DNA from: LSCE01 sp050485425
Lineage (GTDB): Bacteria; Pseudomonadota; Gammaproteobacteria; Nitrococcales; Aquisalimonadaceae
NCBI GenBank assembly: GCA_050485425.1
Contig: JBJHBJ010000016.1
Coordinates: forward strand, 13,097-77,096
DNA length: 64,000 nt
Direction: 5' to 3'
Shown: piece by piece, positions 1 through 8,266 of the stretch
Numbering within the stretch: position 1 is the stretch's first letter
Layout of the letters: the number at the start of each line of letters is the position of its first letter
The notes under the pieces: model-generated
Database searches by the model: none
What the model saw: only the letters and a program-made list of their open reading frames with translations
Told to the model about the DNA's origin: nothing
Translations under genes and position numbers: made by a program

Positions 1-408
1 GGGGCCATCATCCTTGCCGGGTACCTGGGGTTGAATCCACCAGGGTTCGCGGCGGAAGTGGTCGCCCTGGCGTTCGGTCTCGCGGCAGCCAGCCTGTTCC
101 CGACGCTGATGATGGGTATCTTCTTCAAGAAGATGAACAAGGAAGGCGCCATCGCGGGCATGCTGGCCGGCCTGCTCAGCACGCTGCTGTACATCTTCAT
201 CTACAAGGGCTGGTTCTTCTTCCCGGGCACCAACGTGTTCCCGGACAATGCCGACTACTGGATGTTCGGCATCAACCCCACCGGCTTCGGTGTGATTGGT
301 GCGATCCTGAACTTCGCGGTGGCCTACGGCGTTTCCAAGGTAACGGCACCACCGCCGGATCACATCCAGCATCTGGTGGAAAGCGTCCGCGTACCGAAGA
401 CGGACTAG
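1..408 (+). CDS. Sodium:solute symporter, acetate-permease type (3' end only)
   Basis: The reading frame is open from the first base of the window, so only the C-terminal 135 or so residues are present. What remains has two or three hydrophobic segments. One runs from FAAEVVALAFG through LFPTLMMGIFF, one covers GMLAGLLSTLLYIFIY, and one covers GFGVIGAILNFAVAYGVS. A short hydrophilic tail ends in VPKTD. This is the usual end of solute:sodium symporters of the ActP/VC_2705 group, which import acetate or short carboxylates across the inner membrane. A strong terminator follows 100 bases downstream. The neighbours (DUF294 proteins and a PAS-exonuclease) commonly accompany such symporters. The exact substrate cannot be read from this fragment. 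Confidence 0.8.
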   Translation, partial: GAIILAGYLGLNPPGFAAEVVALAFGLAAASLFPTLMMGIFFKKMNKEGAIAGMLAGLLSTLLYIFIYKGWFFFPGTNVFPDNADYWMFGINPTGFGVIGAILNFAVAYGVSKVTAPPPDHIQHLVESVRVPKTD

Positions 409-507
409 GCGCCAGGCAGGGTCGCCCCGGTGCCGTGGAGGGTCTGATGCGCATGATCGACGCTCCACTGGCTCCGGGCCCACGGCCCGCAAGGTTGGTA
501 AACCCCG

Positions 508-535
508 GGGCCTGCCGCTTGGCAGGCCCTTTTTC
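508..535 (+). terminator. Rho-independent terminator after the symporter gene
   Basis: A perfect 9-bp stem (gggcctgcc / ggcaggccc) closes a gctt tetraloop and is followed directly by five T residues. It lies between the symporter stop and the first DUF294 gene, so it should separate the two transcripts. Confidence 0.9.
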
Positions 536-557
536 GTGAACAGAACAGGCCCCACCC

Positions 558-1694
558 ATGAACAGACCTGACCTATCGCATGGCGAGGGCAGGGGCGCGG
601 CAGATCGGGAAGCTGAAGCCGTCAGTGCCCGCCTTGATCAGAGCGCCGGGGACGCTCCCGGTCGTCGCATGGCGACGCTGCTCCAGGCCATCGACCACGC
701 GGAGACCGTGGAGGCGCTGCAGCTACTGGCCTCCGAGCTGCCCGGCATGCAACAGCTCTGGGTGCGCGGCGGCCTCGACGCGGAGCACCAGGCGCGCGCC
801 GTCACCGGCATCGTCGATGCTCTCACCGGCCGCCTGATCACACTCGCCGAGGCAATGATGACGCCCGCCCCCGGGCCTTACGCCTGGCTGGCCTGTGGTT
901 CGCAGGGCCGGTTCGAGCAGACCGTCCATACCGATCAGGACAACGCGCTGATCTACGCCGACGACCTGCCGCCGGAAGCGGACGCCTGGTTCCAGCGGCT
1001 GGGGGAGTTCGTCACCGACGGCTTGGCCGCCTGCGGCATTCCACACTGCCCCGGCGGCGTCAGCCCACGCTCCGCGGACTGGCGGCACCCGGTGGCGCGC
1101 TGGCGAAAACTGCTGCACGATGCAGTGAAATACCCGGAGCGCAAGGCCGTCATGCTCGCATCGCATTATTTCGATCTCCGCGTGATTCACGGTGACGCGC
1201 TGCTGTTCGAACCGGTGCAGGAGGCCGCACGCCAGGCCGCCGCGTGCAACCGGCTGTTCCTGCTCCGCGCCGCCGAAAACGCGCTGCGCAGTACCGCCGG
1301 CCTGGGCCTGCTGCGGCGGCTGCAACGCGTGGGATCCGGCGAACACGCCGGGCATGTGGGACTGAAGCACGGCGGCCTTCTGCCGATCAGCCAACTGGCG
1401 TTGAACTATGCGCTGCAGGGTGCGCTGCCGCAGAAGCACACGCTGGAACGCCTGAGGGCCGCATCGGATGCCGGCATTGCCTCCAATGAAGGCATCCAGG
1501 ATCTCATCCAGGCGTACCGGACGATAACGGATCAACGGGCCCGGCATCTGGCGCGCTGTACGCAACAACGCCGCCCCCACGACAACTACCTGCGCCCCCG
1601 GGAATCCTCCCAGTTGGCATTGCGCCAGCTTCGCGATGCCTACGCCGTCATCCCGCTGATGCAGAAATCGCTACGCCTGGGGATCGGCACATGA
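558..1694 (+). CDS. DUF294 nucleotidyltransferase-like protein without CBS domains
   Basis: This 378-residue protein carries the nucleotidyltransferase-like signature GSQGR at about residue 114, followed by DQDN, within PYAWLACGSQGR...HTDQDNALIY. This is the DUF294 (GlnD/GlnE-like) core. The C-terminal half matches the helical putative substrate-binding region (DUF294_C). The aspartates expected to bind metal are present, so catalysis is plausible, but no substrate is known. The gene ends in an ATGA overlap with the next gene, which encodes a second DUF294 protein with N-terminal CBS domains, so the two are probably translated together. The start at 558 is the first ATG after the terminator. 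The family is confident; the function is not. Confidence 0.75.
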   Translation: MNRPDLSHGEGRGAADREAEAVSARLDQSAGDAPGRRMATLLQAIDHAETVEALQLLASELPGMQQLWVRGGLDAEHQARAVTGIVDALTGRLITLAEAMMTPAPGPYAWLACGSQGRFEQTVHTDQDNALIYADDLPPEADAWFQRLGEFVTDGLAACGIPHCPGGVSPRSADWRHPVARWRKLLHDAVKYPERKAVMLASHYFDLRVIHGDALLFEPVQEAARQAAACNRLFLLRAAENALRSTAGLGLLRRLQRVGSGEHAGHVGLKHGGLLPISQLALNYALQGALPQKHTLERLRAASDAGIASNEGIQDLIQAYRTITDQRARHLARCTQQRRPHDNYLRPRESSQLALRQLRDAYAVIPLMQKSLRLGIGT

Positions 1695-3142
1695 GGCTGG
1701 ATCTGCGGGTTGCCGACGTGATGCGTCCGCCGGCGGTGACATGCCAGCCGGATACCAGCCTGCGTAGCCTGTTGCTGCAACTGGCAGACAGCGGCGCGGA
1801 ATGCGCGGTGGTCGTGCGTGAACAGGGACGCCCACTGGGCCTGGTGATGCAGCGCGAGCTCTACGCCCAACTGGCCAGGGCACCGGCGGATACCGCAACC
1901 GCCCAGGATTGCGTCATTCTGCCTTCGCGGCTCGCGCATCTCGGGGAACCGCTCTACCGCGCACTGGCCTGGATGCGCACCGCACGGCTGAGCCACCTTC
2001 CCGTGATCGACGACAGCGGCCGGCTCGCCGGGTTGCTGCACCGGGAGGACGCCCAGGAGCGGCTCGTCCCGGCCGCGATGAGCCGACTGTTGCAGGTGGC
2101 GGTCAACGCGGATGTCTCCGGCCTGAAGCGTCTGCGCCACGAGCAGGCTGCACTGGCCAGGGACCTGCTGCAGGAATGCGCCTCGGCCGCCACGGCCCAG
2201 GGAGTGCTGACCAGCATCAACGACGACTGCTACCGCGCCCTGGGGGAGGCGGCAACCCGATCCATGGAAGAGGATGGATGGGGGTCGCCCCCGGTGGCCT
2301 ATTCGGTCATCGTGATGGGCTCCGCCGGGCGCCGGGAGAGCCTGCTGGCTCCCGACCAGGACAACGGCCTGATCCTTGCCGATTACCCGGACGAGGAGCA
2401 TGGCCGGATCGATCGCTACTTCAGCGAATTCGCCCAGCGCCTGACCCGCGACCTGAACACCATCGGCATCCCGTACTGCCCCGGTCACGTCATGGCCAGC
2501 AATCCGCTCTGGCGGAAAACCCTGTCGCAGTGGATCGCCCAGAGCAGGTACTGGATCCGGCGCCGCACCGAGCAGGGTTTCCTCAATGCCACGATCATGC
2601 TGGATTTTCGCCACGTCACCGGCGACGAGTCGCTGGCCGGGAATGTCCGGGACATGATGACCGAACAGGTCACCGGGTCTCGCGGATTCCTGCAGGCACT
2701 CACGCTCACCGATTCCACCAAGCAGGTCGGCCTGCGCTGGTTCAACCGACTGATGACCGAGCCCGGGGACAGCATCCACGAAGGCGAGCTCAATCTGAAA
2801 CGCAACGGCATCATGCCTCTGGTCGAGGCAGTACGGCTGCACGCACTGAGCCGGGAACTGCCGGACACATCCACCCGCGGCCGCCTGACGGGGCTTGCCC
2901 AGCAGGGTGTGATCAGCAGCGATGAACTCGATGCATTGAGCCATGCGCATGATTTCATGTGTTACCTGCTGTTGCGCCAGCAGATCCGGGATCTGGCAGC
3001 GGGCAGAACCGCCGGCAGGCACCTTCCGCCCACGGCGCTGACCAGACGCGAGCACGAGACTCTGGTACAGAGCATGAAGAGTTCGCAGGCCTTCCTGAAC
3101 CGCTTGCATGTGGAATTGTTCGGTTCCGGCAGCAATGTTTAA
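1691..3142 (+). CDS. CBS-domain DUF294 nucleotidyltransferase-like protein
   Basis: This is a 483-residue cytoplasmic protein. Residues 1-125 or so hold two CBS motifs (VADVMRPPAVTCQPDTSL and ARLSHLPVIDDSGRLAGLLHRED), which normally sense adenine nucleotides. The nucleotidyltransferase-like core follows at about residue 205 (VIVMGSAGRRESLLAPDQDN), and then the DUF294_C helical region. No cyclic-nucleotide domain is visible. The ATG overlaps the stop of the preceding paralog (ATGA). Together the two look like a regulatory nucleotidyltransferase pair, and the CBS copy may sense energy state for both. Proteins of this type are often found beside acetate symporters, as here. The biochemical role is not established. 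Confidence 0.8.
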   Translation: MRLDLRVADVMRPPAVTCQPDTSLRSLLLQLADSGAECAVVVREQGRPLGLVMQRELYAQLARAPADTATAQDCVILPSRLAHLGEPLYRALAWMRTARLSHLPVIDDSGRLAGLLHREDAQERLVPAAMSRLLQVAVNADVSGLKRLRHEQAALARDLLQECASAATAQGVLTSINDDCYRALGEAATRSMEEDGWGSPPVAYSVIVMGSAGRRESLLAPDQDNGLILADYPDEEHGRIDRYFSEFAQRLTRDLNTIGIPYCPGHVMASNPLWRKTLSQWIAQSRYWIRRRTEQGFLNATIMLDFRHVTGDESLAGNVRDMMTEQVTGSRGFLQALTLTDSTKQVGLRWFNRLMTEPGDSIHEGELNLKRNGIMPLVEAVRLHALSRELPDTSTRGRLTGLAQQGVISSDELDALSHAHDFMCYLLLRQQIRDLAAGRTAGRHLPPTALTRREHETLVQSMKSSQAFLNRLHVELFGSGSNV

Positions 3143-3410
3143 GGAAGCGCTGAGCAATTCCCGCGCTCGCGTTGCGGCCGGATTTTTCGCCCGTGCGTTC
3201 CCCAGGGGATCTGGGACAATTTCTTGCGCCGCATGGTTGTGGTACTGCCAACCGTGGGCGGGGAATACCGACCGGCCGGAGTGTGTGATACTAGCCTTTT
3301 CGAGCATACTGCCAGGGCGATCGGCCGCCGGTCACCGGTCTGCCATCACGCCCGACACCAACCATAACACCCGGCATGCACCGGGGTATCCGAGAGGTCC
3401 AGGAGGAGTC

Positions 3411-3791
3411 ATGGCCCCCCAATCCGTACTGGTCGTGGATGATGAACCCAACATCGTTCTGTCGCTTCAGTTCCTGATGAAGGAAGCCGGCTTCGACGTG
3501 CGCGTGGCGCGCGACGGGGAAGAGGCTCTCGACGCGGTCCGGGACACCCCGCCGGACGTCATCCTGCTGGACGTGATGCTGCCCCGGCGCGATGGCTACG
3601 AGCTGTGCCAGACCATTCGCGCGAATCCGGAATGGAACGGGATACGCATCATCATGCTCACAGCCAAGGGACGGGAAATCGAACAGGAAAAGGGACTGGC
3701 CCTGGGAGCGGATGACTACATCACCAAGCCTTTTTCCACCCGGGAAGTTGTCGAGCGAGTCAAGCAGTACATGAACGGGGAAGGTGCGTAG
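3411..3791 (+). CDS. Single-domain response regulator (CheY-like receiver)
   Basis: This 126-residue protein is a bare receiver domain. It has the acidic pair D10-D11, phosphoacceptor D54 (ILLDVMLP), T84 (IIMLTAKG) and K106 (DDYITKPF), so all the residues needed for phosphorylation are present. There is no output domain, so it should act by protein contact or as a phosphate relay. I place the start at the ATG 3411 because an AGGAGGAG ribosome site sits 3-10 bases upstream. The open frame continues 5' of this, but that part does not look like protein. The next gene starts 8 bases after the stop and encodes a PAS/histidine-kinase-like protein with an exonuclease domain, which is the obvious partner. 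Confidence 0.9.
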   Translation: MAPQSVLVVDDEPNIVLSLQFLMKEAGFDVRVARDGEEALDAVRDTPPDVILLDVMLPRRDGYELCQTIRANPEWNGIRIIMLTAKGREIEQEKGLALGADDYITKPFSTREVVERVKQYMNGEGA

Positions 3792-3799
3792 GGCAGGCG

Positions 3800-5914
3800 A
3801 TGCGAGCACGCACGTGGATCAACCTGGCGTTCGCCGCATTGGCGGCAGCCCTTTTCCTGGTGTTGCTGCTGTCAGTGCGGACCGCCGGAACGGGCACGCA
3901 AGCCACCGGCGTCATTCTATCGCTCGCCGGCCCGGCCATCATGCTGCTGGTGGGCGCCGCCTGGTGGCTGGTCGTGCGGTGGATGCTCCATCCGGCACGC
4001 AAACTGAACCGGGGTATCCGTGCCCTGCTGGAGTCCCGGTCAGCGGAGCAGAGCCTGCCGCTGCCTCGCACCCACGCACTGGGCCAGCTTCCCGATTCCA
4101 TCGAAGCGCTGGCGGACATGCTGCGCACCACCCGTCGGGAAATCCGCAAGGCCATGCAGTCTGCCACAGCGCAGGTCGAGGAGCAGAAGACCTGGCTGGA
4201 GGTGATTCTGCAGGGGCTGTCCGAGGGCGTGCTGGTATGCAACCGCCAACACCAGGTCATGCTCTACAATCAGTCGGCGGTTTCCATACTCGGCCTTCCG
4301 GAGGCGCTGGGGCTGGGCAGGCCGCTGTTCAACGTGCTCTCCAAGGCGCCGGTCCAGCATACGCTGGAGCGGCTTGAGCGCCGCCACCGGGCGGACACCG
4401 ATGCCCCCAACGAGCTCACCGCGCCGTTCGTATGCACCAGTGTCGATGCCAGGCACATGCTGCACGGACGCATGGCACTGATCCAGGACCCCGAGGGCGC
4501 GGTGACCGGCTACCTCATCACGCTGGTGGATATTTCCGCCGATGTGGCGCTGCTGGCCAAGGGCGACGCCGTGCGGCGCGCCCTGACGCGCGACCTCCGC
4601 GGCGTGGTGGGTAACCTGCGCGCCGCCGCGGAGACGGTGGCCACGCATCCGGACATGTCGGCAGAGGAACGCCGCTCGTTCGACCGGGTGATCCTCAGCG
4701 AGAGCGAGACCCTCAGCGAACGGCTCAACACCCTGGCCCGCGAAATCCACGGCCATCTGCTGGGCCGATGGCCAATGGCCGACATCCTGGTCTCCGACCT
4801 GGTGAACTGCCTGCAGACGCACATGCAGGAACGGCCGGACATCAGGCTGACGCTGATCGGCCAGCCGCTCTGGCTGCATGGTGACAGCCTCTCCCTGATG
4901 CTGGCCCTGGACTGCCTGCTCCGTCACCTGCAACAGGAAACGGGGGCAGGCGAGTTTGACATCGAATCCATGCTGGGGGACCGCCACGTCTACCTGGACA
5001 TACTCTGGCAAGGTGAGCCGGTATCAACCAGCCGGCTGGAGGAGTGGCTGGATGCGCCCTGCAGCAGTGAGGCGGGCGACCAGCGTCTGCGCGAAGTGCT
5101 GGAGCGGCATGACTGCGAGCCCTGGAGCCAGAACGGCCGGCGCGAGGGCCAGTCTCTGTTGCGGCTTCCCCTGCTGGCGCCCTCGCGGCCGCAGTTCCTG
5201 CCGGAACAGGAGCGACTCCCGGCACGCCCGGAATTCTACGACTTCGGCCTGATGCGCGAGCATGAAGGCAGCGAGGAACTTGCCTCCACGCCGCTGAACG
5301 ACCTGAATTTCATCGTCTTCGATTGCGAAATGACCGGGCTGGACCCCTCCGGCGGAGACGAGATCATTTCCATAGCCGGGGTCCGGGTGGTCAAGCGGCG
5401 CGTCCTCACCGGCGAAACCTTCGAACGCCTGGTGAACCCTGGCCGCAGCATTCCGGAAGCCTCCATCCGTTTCCACGGCATACACGGGGACATGGTGCGG
5501 GACAAGCCCTCCATCCAGGTCGTGCTGCCACAGTTCAAGGCCTTTGTCGGGGACGCCGTGATGGTCGCCCACAACGCCGCCTTCGACATGAAGTTCATCA
5601 GCCTCAAGGAAGGGGAGTGCGGGATACGCTTCGACAACCCGCTGCTGGACACGTTGCTGCTCTCATCCATGCTGGACGAGGACGAGGAAGACCACTCGCT
5701 GGATGCCCTTTGCGACCGCTACGGCATCACCATCACCGGCCGCCATACTGCCATGGGCGACACCATGGCGACCGCGGAGCTGCTGGTGCGCCTGATGGAC
5801 CGGCTTGAAGCACAGGGGCTGACCACACTGGGTGAAGTCATGAAGGCCTCGAGCATGGCAGCACAGCTTCGGCATCGCTCCGCCGTGCTGAGTCACGCCG
5901 GCAATGGCCGCTAA
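3800..5914 (+). CDS. Membrane PAS/degenerate kinase protein fused to a DnaQ-like 3'-5' exonuclease
   Basis: This is a 704-residue fusion. Two membrane segments (about residues 8-28 and 36-58) lead into a HAMP-like linker and a PAS domain at about 130-235. Next comes a region resembling a histidine kinase core. I see no convincing phosphoacceptor H-box, and the ATP-binding lobe lacks clear N and G boxes, so it is probably degenerate. The C-terminal 200 residues are a full DEDDh exonuclease: D508 and E510 (FDCEMTG), D596 (AHNAAFD), H649 and D654 (GRHTAMGD). The catalytic set of the PolIII-epsilon fold is therefore intact. It follows a lone receiver gene by 8 bases. The natural substrate is unknown; coupling of a sensory input to nuclease activity at the membrane is inference. 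Confidence 0.8.
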   Translation: MRARTWINLAFAALAAALFLVLLLSVRTAGTGTQATGVILSLAGPAIMLLVGAAWWLVVRWMLHPARKLNRGIRALLESRSAEQSLPLPRTHALGQLPDSIEALADMLRTTRREIRKAMQSATAQVEEQKTWLEVILQGLSEGVLVCNRQHQVMLYNQSAVSILGLPEALGLGRPLFNVLSKAPVQHTLERLERRHRADTDAPNELTAPFVCTSVDARHMLHGRMALIQDPEGAVTGYLITLVDISADVALLAKGDAVRRALTRDLRGVVGNLRAAAETVATHPDMSAEERRSFDRVILSESETLSERLNTLAREIHGHLLGRWPMADILVSDLVNCLQTHMQERPDIRLTLIGQPLWLHGDSLSLMLALDCLLRHLQQETGAGEFDIESMLGDRHVYLDILWQGEPVSTSRLEEWLDAPCSSEAGDQRLREVLERHDCEPWSQNGRREGQSLLRLPLLAPSRPQFLPEQERLPARPEFYDFGLMREHEGSEELASTPLNDLNFIVFDCEMTGLDPSGGDEIISIAGVRVVKRRVLTGETFERLVNPGRSIPEASIRFHGIHGDMVRDKPSIQVVLPQFKAFVGDAVMVAHNAAFDMKFISLKEGECGIRFDNPLLDTLLLSSMLDEDEEDHSLDALCDRYGITITGRHTAMGDTMATAELLVRLMDRLEAQGLTTLGEVMKASSMAAQLRHRSAVLSHAGNGR

Positions 5915-6133
5915 GCCCTCCGCACAAGACCACCCGCGGTGCTACGCGAGTCGCCTGGCGGTCTGCCACAGGCGCTCCAGCAGGGCGCCGAGGCGGTGGG
6001 AAAGAGCAGGACGTATCGTTCGCATGCGAACTGCGTGACGCATCGGCCGCACCGATCCCACCTGCGCCCATGCCAGGTGGTCCTGAAAGGCCTCTTGAGA
6101 GTCCTGGGGGAACATAAGAAGCTCCGAAGCGAA

Positions 6134-6175
6134 TTGTTGCGATGCAATATAGCAAATTATGACGCATCGCAACAA
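6134..6175. repeat. Perfect 12-bp inverted repeat with 18-bp AT-rich spacer
   Basis: Positions 6134-6145 (ttgttgcgatgc) are exactly complementary to 6164-6175 (gcatcgcaacaa). The spacer is AT-rich. The repeat sits between the ends of the exonuclease gene and the convergent lipoprotein gene. Neither side has a long T tract, so it could be a weak bidirectional terminator or a protein-binding palindrome. Confidence 0.6.
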
Positions 6176-6194
6176 GACACTGACGGTACCACCC

Positions 6195-6674
6195 TCAGGA
6201 CTCTCCCTGCCCCTCCTGCCCCTCATTCCGGACAGTGAACGACAGTTCACTGGACAGCATGCTGCTGACACCGTTGGTATCGGTCACGCGCACCGCCACG
6301 AAGTACCGTCCTTCGGCGAGCCGGCCGAACTCGTAACAGTGACAGCTATTGGCGGCCATGCTCACTGATTCGCTGTAGTCCCCACTTTCGTTACCGAAAA
6401 GGACCTCATACTGATCGATCTCGCTGAGGCTGATCGGCGAGCCATCGGTTCTGGAATCCGGCGGCGTCCATGAGAGCGTGATCTCTTCCCCTTGCGGGAT
6501 CACGCCCTGATCCACCGAACCGCTATCGCTGTTGCTGTTACCTCCCGAACCCTGACCGTTGCTTCCGGAGTCGCTGATGCAGCCGGAGAGCAGGAACGCG
6601 GCTGCCACGGACAGCAGACAAATACGTACACCCTTGCAGACAAGGGCTTTTTCTCTTGCAGACTTCTGGGTCAT
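6195..6674 (-). CDS. Small lipoprotein with a fibronectin-III-like domain
   Basis: Read from the ATG at 6674, this is a 159-residue secreted protein. A signal peptide ends in the lipobox LLSGC, so it should be lipidated at the cysteine and anchored in an outer or inner membrane leaflet. A Gly/Ser/Asn-rich linker follows. It leads into one beta-sandwich domain resembling fibronectin type III: ITLSWTPPDSRTDGSPISL, then YEVLFGNESGDY, then GRYFVAVRVTDTNGVSS. A CHC pair sits in the domain. The frame remains open to 6893 but the extra residues are not protein-like. Such lipoproteins often bind surface or periplasmic partners; no specific role can be assigned. Confidence 0.65.
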   Translation of the reverse strand: MTQKSAREKALVCKGVRICLLSVAAAFLLSGCISDSGSNGQGSGGNSNSDSGSVDQGVIPQGEEITLSWTPPDSRTDGSPISLSEIDQYEVLFGNESGDYSESVSMAANSCHCYEFGRLAEGRYFVAVRVTDTNGVSSMLSSELSFTVRNEGQEGQGES

Positions 6675-7161
6675 CAGATTATCACTCGGCTTCCGGCGGC
6701 CGAACGGAACCCGGCGGCAGACCTGACGCCTGCCGCCGTAATGGCATGATTCCGTTGGCAATGGATCCCCCCGACCGCAGTAAGGAACTGCGAGCGGACT
6801 CGCTAACTCACTCTTTCGTTGTGGCGCCAAGTGCCTGGCGCAACCAATAACGTGCAAACTTCTTGCCAGTGAAATATTTTTCTTTATAAACAACTAGCTG
6901 AACACGTCTTTGAATGACGCGTCACTCAAACGAATCGTCTCTGATTGACGACTATCGAATTTCTTATACTGAGAAACAGTTCACGAAAATCGCTCTTGAA
7001 ATTTCTACACATCGCATCCTGACTGGCCTTTCGCCAGGCGAAAAACTGTCGCAACACGACAACATCCAGGGGAGGCGTTGGAGCTGCGCGGTCGTCTATG
7101 CTTTGATCATCCGTCAGCGCCTGTATTGATCAGCGCTTCCTTGCCAACCTCCGGAGAGACC
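6675..7161. other. Non-coding, relatively AT-rich interval
   Basis: This is 487 bases between divergent genes. I see a TGACGCGTCA palindrome at 6915-6924, a TATACT at 6965-6970 that could be a -10 element but has no well-spaced -35, and a small hairpin at 7023-7037 (ctggc/gccag). The short open frame 6914-7129 has no ribosome site or recognisable protein, and I do not call it. The interval probably holds the promoters of both flanking genes. Confidence 0.5.
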
Positions 7162-8157
7162 ATGTCAATCATTCGTACCCGTTATCAGCATCGCGGGCCG
7201 GTGCCGCACGAGCTTGTCGACGTTGTAGAACAGGAAAAACCCGTCCTGAGCGGGGAGGAAGTGCTGCTGGAGGTGCTGTCCGCTCCGATCAACCCCTCCG
7301 ACCTGCTGACGCTGACCGGCGATTACGGCATTCTCCCGCCCCTGCCGTCCTTTCCCGGCAATGAAGGCGTCGGTCGCGTAGCGGAACTGGGACCGGACGC
7401 CGGACGCGTGGAGACAGGCCAGGTCGTGCTGCTGCCGGTGGGTATCGGCACCTGGTCCAGCCACGTGGTGGCAAAAGCCTCCAGGCTGGTGCCGCTGCCC
7501 GGCAATGCTGACCCGCAGCAGCTTTCGATGATCACGGTCAACCCACCAACCGCCTCGCTACTGCTCAGCGAGTTCGTGAACCTGGAGCCCGGCGACTGGG
7601 TGATCCAGAACGCCGCCAATTCCGGCGTCGGCGGATACCTGATCCAACTGGCCGGGAAACGCGGTTTGCGGACGGTCAATGTGGTGCGGCGGGAGGACGT
7701 GTCGCCGGACCTGAAAGCGCTGGGCGCCGACGTGGTTGTCATGGACGGAGACGACCTCGCAGACCGGGTTCGCGAGGCGACCGGCGGTGCATCGATCAGA
7801 CTGGCTATCGACGCGGTCGGCGGACCTGCCACCGATCATCTGGCCGATTGCCTGGCGGAAGGGGGCGTGCTGGTGAACTACGGGCTGATGAGCGGAGAGC
7901 CTTGCCAGATCTCGCCGAAATCCCTCGTGTTCCGGGACATCAGCGTCCGTGGCTTCTGGCTGGCAAAATGGTTCCGGGAAGCAAGCAGGGAACGGCAGAC
8001 CGCGCTCTACGGCGACCTGACCGCCATGATCGCGCGCGGGGAACTCAAGGCGCGCGTGGACAGCACCTACGACGTCAGGGAGATCCGGGAGGCACTGAAA
8101 GCCGCCGCTGCCGGGGGGCGTGCCGGCAAGGTTCTGATCACCCCGAAGCACGGCTGA
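7162..8157 (+). CDS. MDR-superfamily zinc-independent oxidoreductase (MECR/quinone-reductase-like)
   Basis: This 331-residue medium-chain dehydrogenase/reductase has an N-terminal GroES-like half (VLLEVLSAPINPSDLL...FPGNEGVGRV). Its Rossmann half carries NSGVGGYLIQLAGKRG. Cysteine ligands for catalytic zinc are absent. The sequence resembles the mitochondrial enoyl-reductase and quinone oxidoreductase subgroup, which uses NADPH to reduce enoyl-thioesters or quinones. I chose ATG 7162 because a GGAGAG ribosome site precedes it; the upstream open frame has no domain content. It is transcribed alone and ends at a bidirectional terminator shared with amt. The substrate is unknown. Confidence 0.75.
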   Translation: MSIIRTRYQHRGPVPHELVDVVEQEKPVLSGEEVLLEVLSAPINPSDLLTLTGDYGILPPLPSFPGNEGVGRVAELGPDAGRVETGQVVLLPVGIGTWSSHVVAKASRLVPLPGNADPQQLSMITVNPPTASLLLSEFVNLEPGDWVIQNAANSGVGGYLIQLAGKRGLRTVNVVRREDVSPDLKALGADVVVMDGDDLADRVREATGGASIRLAIDAVGGPATDHLADCLAEGGVLVNYGLMSGEPCQISPKSLVFRDISVRGFWLAKWFREASRERQTALYGDLTAMIARGELKARVDSTYDVREIREALKAAAAGGRAGKVLITPKHG

Positions 8158-8215
8158 CCCGGCTACCGGCCGGCTCCGGAGCGACTCTCCGGCGTGGCTT
8201 CGATGACCGGACAAA

Positions 8216-8246
8216 GAAAAAGGGCGCCGCATGGCGCCCTTTTTCC
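8216..8246. terminator. Bidirectional rho-independent terminator
   Basis: The stem agggcgcc/ggcgccct is flanked by an A run on the left and a T run on the right. It can therefore terminate both the oxidoreductase transcript (plus) and the amt transcript (minus). Confidence 0.9.
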
Positions 8247-8266
8247 GGTGATTCGACCAGCGTCGC

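Noticed and set aside
3143..3410. Upstream extension of the response regulator
   Set aside because: The open frame continues 5' but the strong AGGAGGAG sits at the internal ATG 3411, and the extra residues do not resemble a domain.
6914..7129. 71-codon frame before the MDR oxidoreductase
   Set aside because: No ribosome site, atypical composition, no homology recognised; it overlaps the likely promoter region.
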